This document shows, one piece after another, positions 62,638-64,000 of a DNA stretch of 64,000 nucleotides. How positions within the stretch are numbered: position 1 is the first letter of the stretch; every line of letters starts with the position of its first letter. Position numbers and translations under genes: made by a program. Below the pieces are notes generated by a model that saw only the letters and a list, made by a program, of their open reading frames with translations, did not search any database and was not told the origin of the DNA. Source of the DNA: Bacillota bacterium (lineage in GTDB: Bacteria; Bacillota; Clostridia; Lachnospirales; Lachnospiraceae); assembly GCA_023386815.1 (NCBI GenBank), contig JAEWIZ010000019.1, positions 62,001 to 126,000 on the forward strand. The letters run 5' to 3'.

Positions 62638-62814
62638 ATGAAAAATTATGAATTGGTTGCTAGATTAATGGAATTACCTGCTGGAGCAGATGTTAAATTT
62701 ATTGGTACTTTTGAAGATGATGAAATGTGTTATGAAAGCGAGACTTCTACAAGCAGCATAGAAAGGGATATAACCGATCTTGATATATGCAGCGGTGTTA
62801 TCAGTCTTATGTAG
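62638..62814 (+). CDS. 58-residue acidic protein
   Basis: MKNYELVARLMELPAGADVKFIGTFED, then an acidic tail ending DLDICSGVISLM. GGGAGGAATGGATCG precedes the ATG. The start resembles phage proteins of the form L...L..LPAGAxV. Function unknown. Confidence 0.6.
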   Translation: MKNYELVARLMELPAGADVKFIGTFEDDEMCYESETSTSSIERDITDLDICSGVISLM

Positions 62815-62851
62815 GATATTAAGGATTTAGCGAACCAACGAAAGGAGCATT

Positions 62852-63757
62852 ATGGGATTAACAGATAATCAACAAAGACTTATCAGGGCAATAGCAGAAA
62901 ATGACATCCGATCAGCTAAAAAATGTGCTATTGCTTGTGTTACTGAAGATAATACGCAGAAAAACAAATGGTTTTGCAAGAAATATAAATCAATTTTAGA
63001 ATCTTCCGGAGCAAATATGATTGAGCTGCCTTACGATTTGCAAGGATTATTGTCTGTGGAGGACGTAACAAATTCATTCAAAGAAGATAGATACTATCTT
63101 TCTGATAGAGAAAAAGTAATTTATGAAAATATTATTCAAATGCAGAAAGTCAACCAGAGACTTATGGAAATGGGAATACCGTACATAAATTCTACGTTAC
63201 TTCATGGAGAAAGTGGAACGGGAAAAACTACATTCGGGCGGTACGTGGCTTACAAGACGGGTTTACCGTTTTGCTATATGAATTTTTCACAGTTGGTGGA
63301 TTCCCTTTTGGGTGGCACCTCTAAAAATATCAGCAAAGCTTTTACATATGCCATATCAAATCCGTGCGTATTTATGCTGGATGAAATCGACTGTATCAGT
63401 ATTCGGCGGTCGGGAGCAGGATCGAGTAGCGGTACCGGTGGAGAAATGGCACGTATCACCATTACATTGATGCAGGAATTTGATAAGTTACCAAATGACG
63501 TTATTGTTATCGGAGCCACTAACCGGATGGACAGGATTGACGAAGCTTTATTAAGACGGTTTTCCACAAAGCACGAAGTTAAAGTACTTGACGCAGCGGA
63601 AAAAATAGGAATGATCAGAAAATACCTACATGATATTGGTTTAGACTTCCCGGCTCATAAGATTTCGGAGATGGTCAGCCGGAATAGAAATCAATCAATG
63701 CTGCTTAATGACTTAATCCGAACAATCTCAGAAAAGATTGCAGAGGAAGTTGCATAA
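62852..63757 (+). CDS. AAA+ ATPase
   Basis: A 301-residue ATPase with an N-terminal helical region (residues 1-90) and one AAA+ module: Walker A HGESGTGKTT near residues 118-127, Walker B VFMLDEIDC near 172, sensor 1 VIGATNRMDRIDEALLRRF with the Arg finger. It resembles the FtsH/SpoVK/Pex-like class found in phages, which remodel proteins or DNA complexes. GAAAGGAGC precedes the ATG. A small hairpin region follows. Confidence 0.88.
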   Translation: MGLTDNQQRLIRAIAENDIRSAKKCAIACVTEDNTQKNKWFCKKYKSILESSGANMIELPYDLQGLLSVEDVTNSFKEDRYYLSDREKVIYENIIQMQKVNQRLMEMGIPYINSTLLHGESGTGKTTFGRYVAYKTGLPFCYMNFSQLVDSLLGGTSKNISKAFTYAISNPCVFMLDEIDCISIRRSGAGSSSGTGGEMARITITLMQEFDKLPNDVIVIGATNRMDRIDEALLRRFSTKHEVKVLDAAEKIGMIRKYLHDIGLDFPAHKISEMVSRNRNQSMLLNDLIRTISEKIAEEVA

Positions 63758-63803
63758 GTAAACTAAAATTTAATTCAATACGTCCGGCAAGTGTATTGAT
63801 ATA

Positions 63804-63839
63804 GCTACAGGAGTGACAGGCTGAGCCGGCTCCTGTAGC
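63804..63839 (+). other. Strong hairpin after the AAA+ gene
   Basis: GCTACAGGAG (63804-63813) pairs perfectly with CTCCTGTAGC (63830-63839); the loop contains CCGG. No T tract, and it lies 22 bases before the next gene, so it may be a processing or regulatory hairpin. Confidence 0.5.
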
Positions 63840-63861
63840 GGGAGAATGGAGGACGAAAGGT

Positions 63862-64000
63862 ATGAATTTATGTAAACATTGTACAGGCGATATCCGCAAA
63901 AACGAAATAGGAGAACAAATTTGCTTCTGTGAATTAACAGATAAATACGAAAATATCACCATGGGTGATTGCCTTGGAAATTGCGAGTCCCAAGAACCTA
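63862..64000 (+). CDS. Start of a cysteine-rich protein, cut by the window end
   Basis: An open frame from ATG 63862, ten bases after GGAGGACG, reads MNLCKHCTGDIRKNEIGEQICFCEL... and is still open at 64000. CxxC followed by CxC and later Cys suggests a small zinc-binding protein. Partial. Confidence 0.55.
   Translation, partial: MNLCKHCTGDIRKNEIGEQICFCELTDKYENITMGDCLGNCESQEP

Overview
The window looks like the chromosome of a low-GC, spore-forming Clostridia, most like a Lachnospiraceae (Lachnoclostridium/Anaerocolumna type). The pointers are AT-rich DNA with strong AGGAGG ribosome sites, TTG and GTG starts, lysine and cobalamin riboswitches of Firmicutes form, Big_2/Big_3 Ig-domain surface proteins, a LysM-GH18 cortex-lytic-type enzyme and a large serine recombinase. 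The family assignment is inference; there is no rRNA or tRNA in the window to confirm it.

Layout. 1-3.4 kb is a lysine-riboswitch-controlled ABC importer operon (binding protein, permease, ATPase). 3.5-7.5 kb holds a D-aminopeptidase, a YqeY-like protein, a CgeB-like glycosyltransferase and a secreted Ig-repeat protein. 7.9-24.4 kb is one tightly coupled operon for a very divergent Tad/Flp-like secretion or pilus machine: three ParA/CpaE-like proteins with damaged P-loops, a CpaB-like SAF protein, a membrane-anchored TadA-like ATPase, a TadB-TadC fusion, four small pilin-like proteins, an M50 protease, two large surface proteins alternating Ig-like domains with rubredoxin-like CxxC knuckles, and a third membrane-anchored Cys protein. 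An SLH-like protein and a 1273-residue secreted protein follow and probably belong to it. This is the best candidate for an undescribed system.

30-49 kb is ordinary chromosome: a GH3 lipoprotein, a chemoreceptor, two glutathione peroxidases, a CNNM/CorC protein, a zinc phospholipase C-like protein, an EamA transporter, then a cobalamin-riboswitch-controlled cob operon (cobT, cobU, cobS, a CobU-like paralogue, cobC, cbiB, cobD, cbiP, cobO). That operon makes the aminopropanol arm and the lower-ligand loop and adenosylates the corrinoid. No corrin-ring genes are present here.

From about 50,065 to the right end the sequence is a mobile element. It cuts a LysM-GH18 gene in the middle of its catalytic domain, with the serine recombinase directly at the junction pointing at it, an arrangement resembling the skin/sigK family of sporulation-gene intervening elements. 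The element carries repressors, a compact RNA/attenuator region beside the recombinase, a HUH-type Rep, a RNase H-fold protein lacking its acidic residues, a PcfJ-like protein, an HNH protein and an AAA+ ATPase. Its right end lies outside the window.
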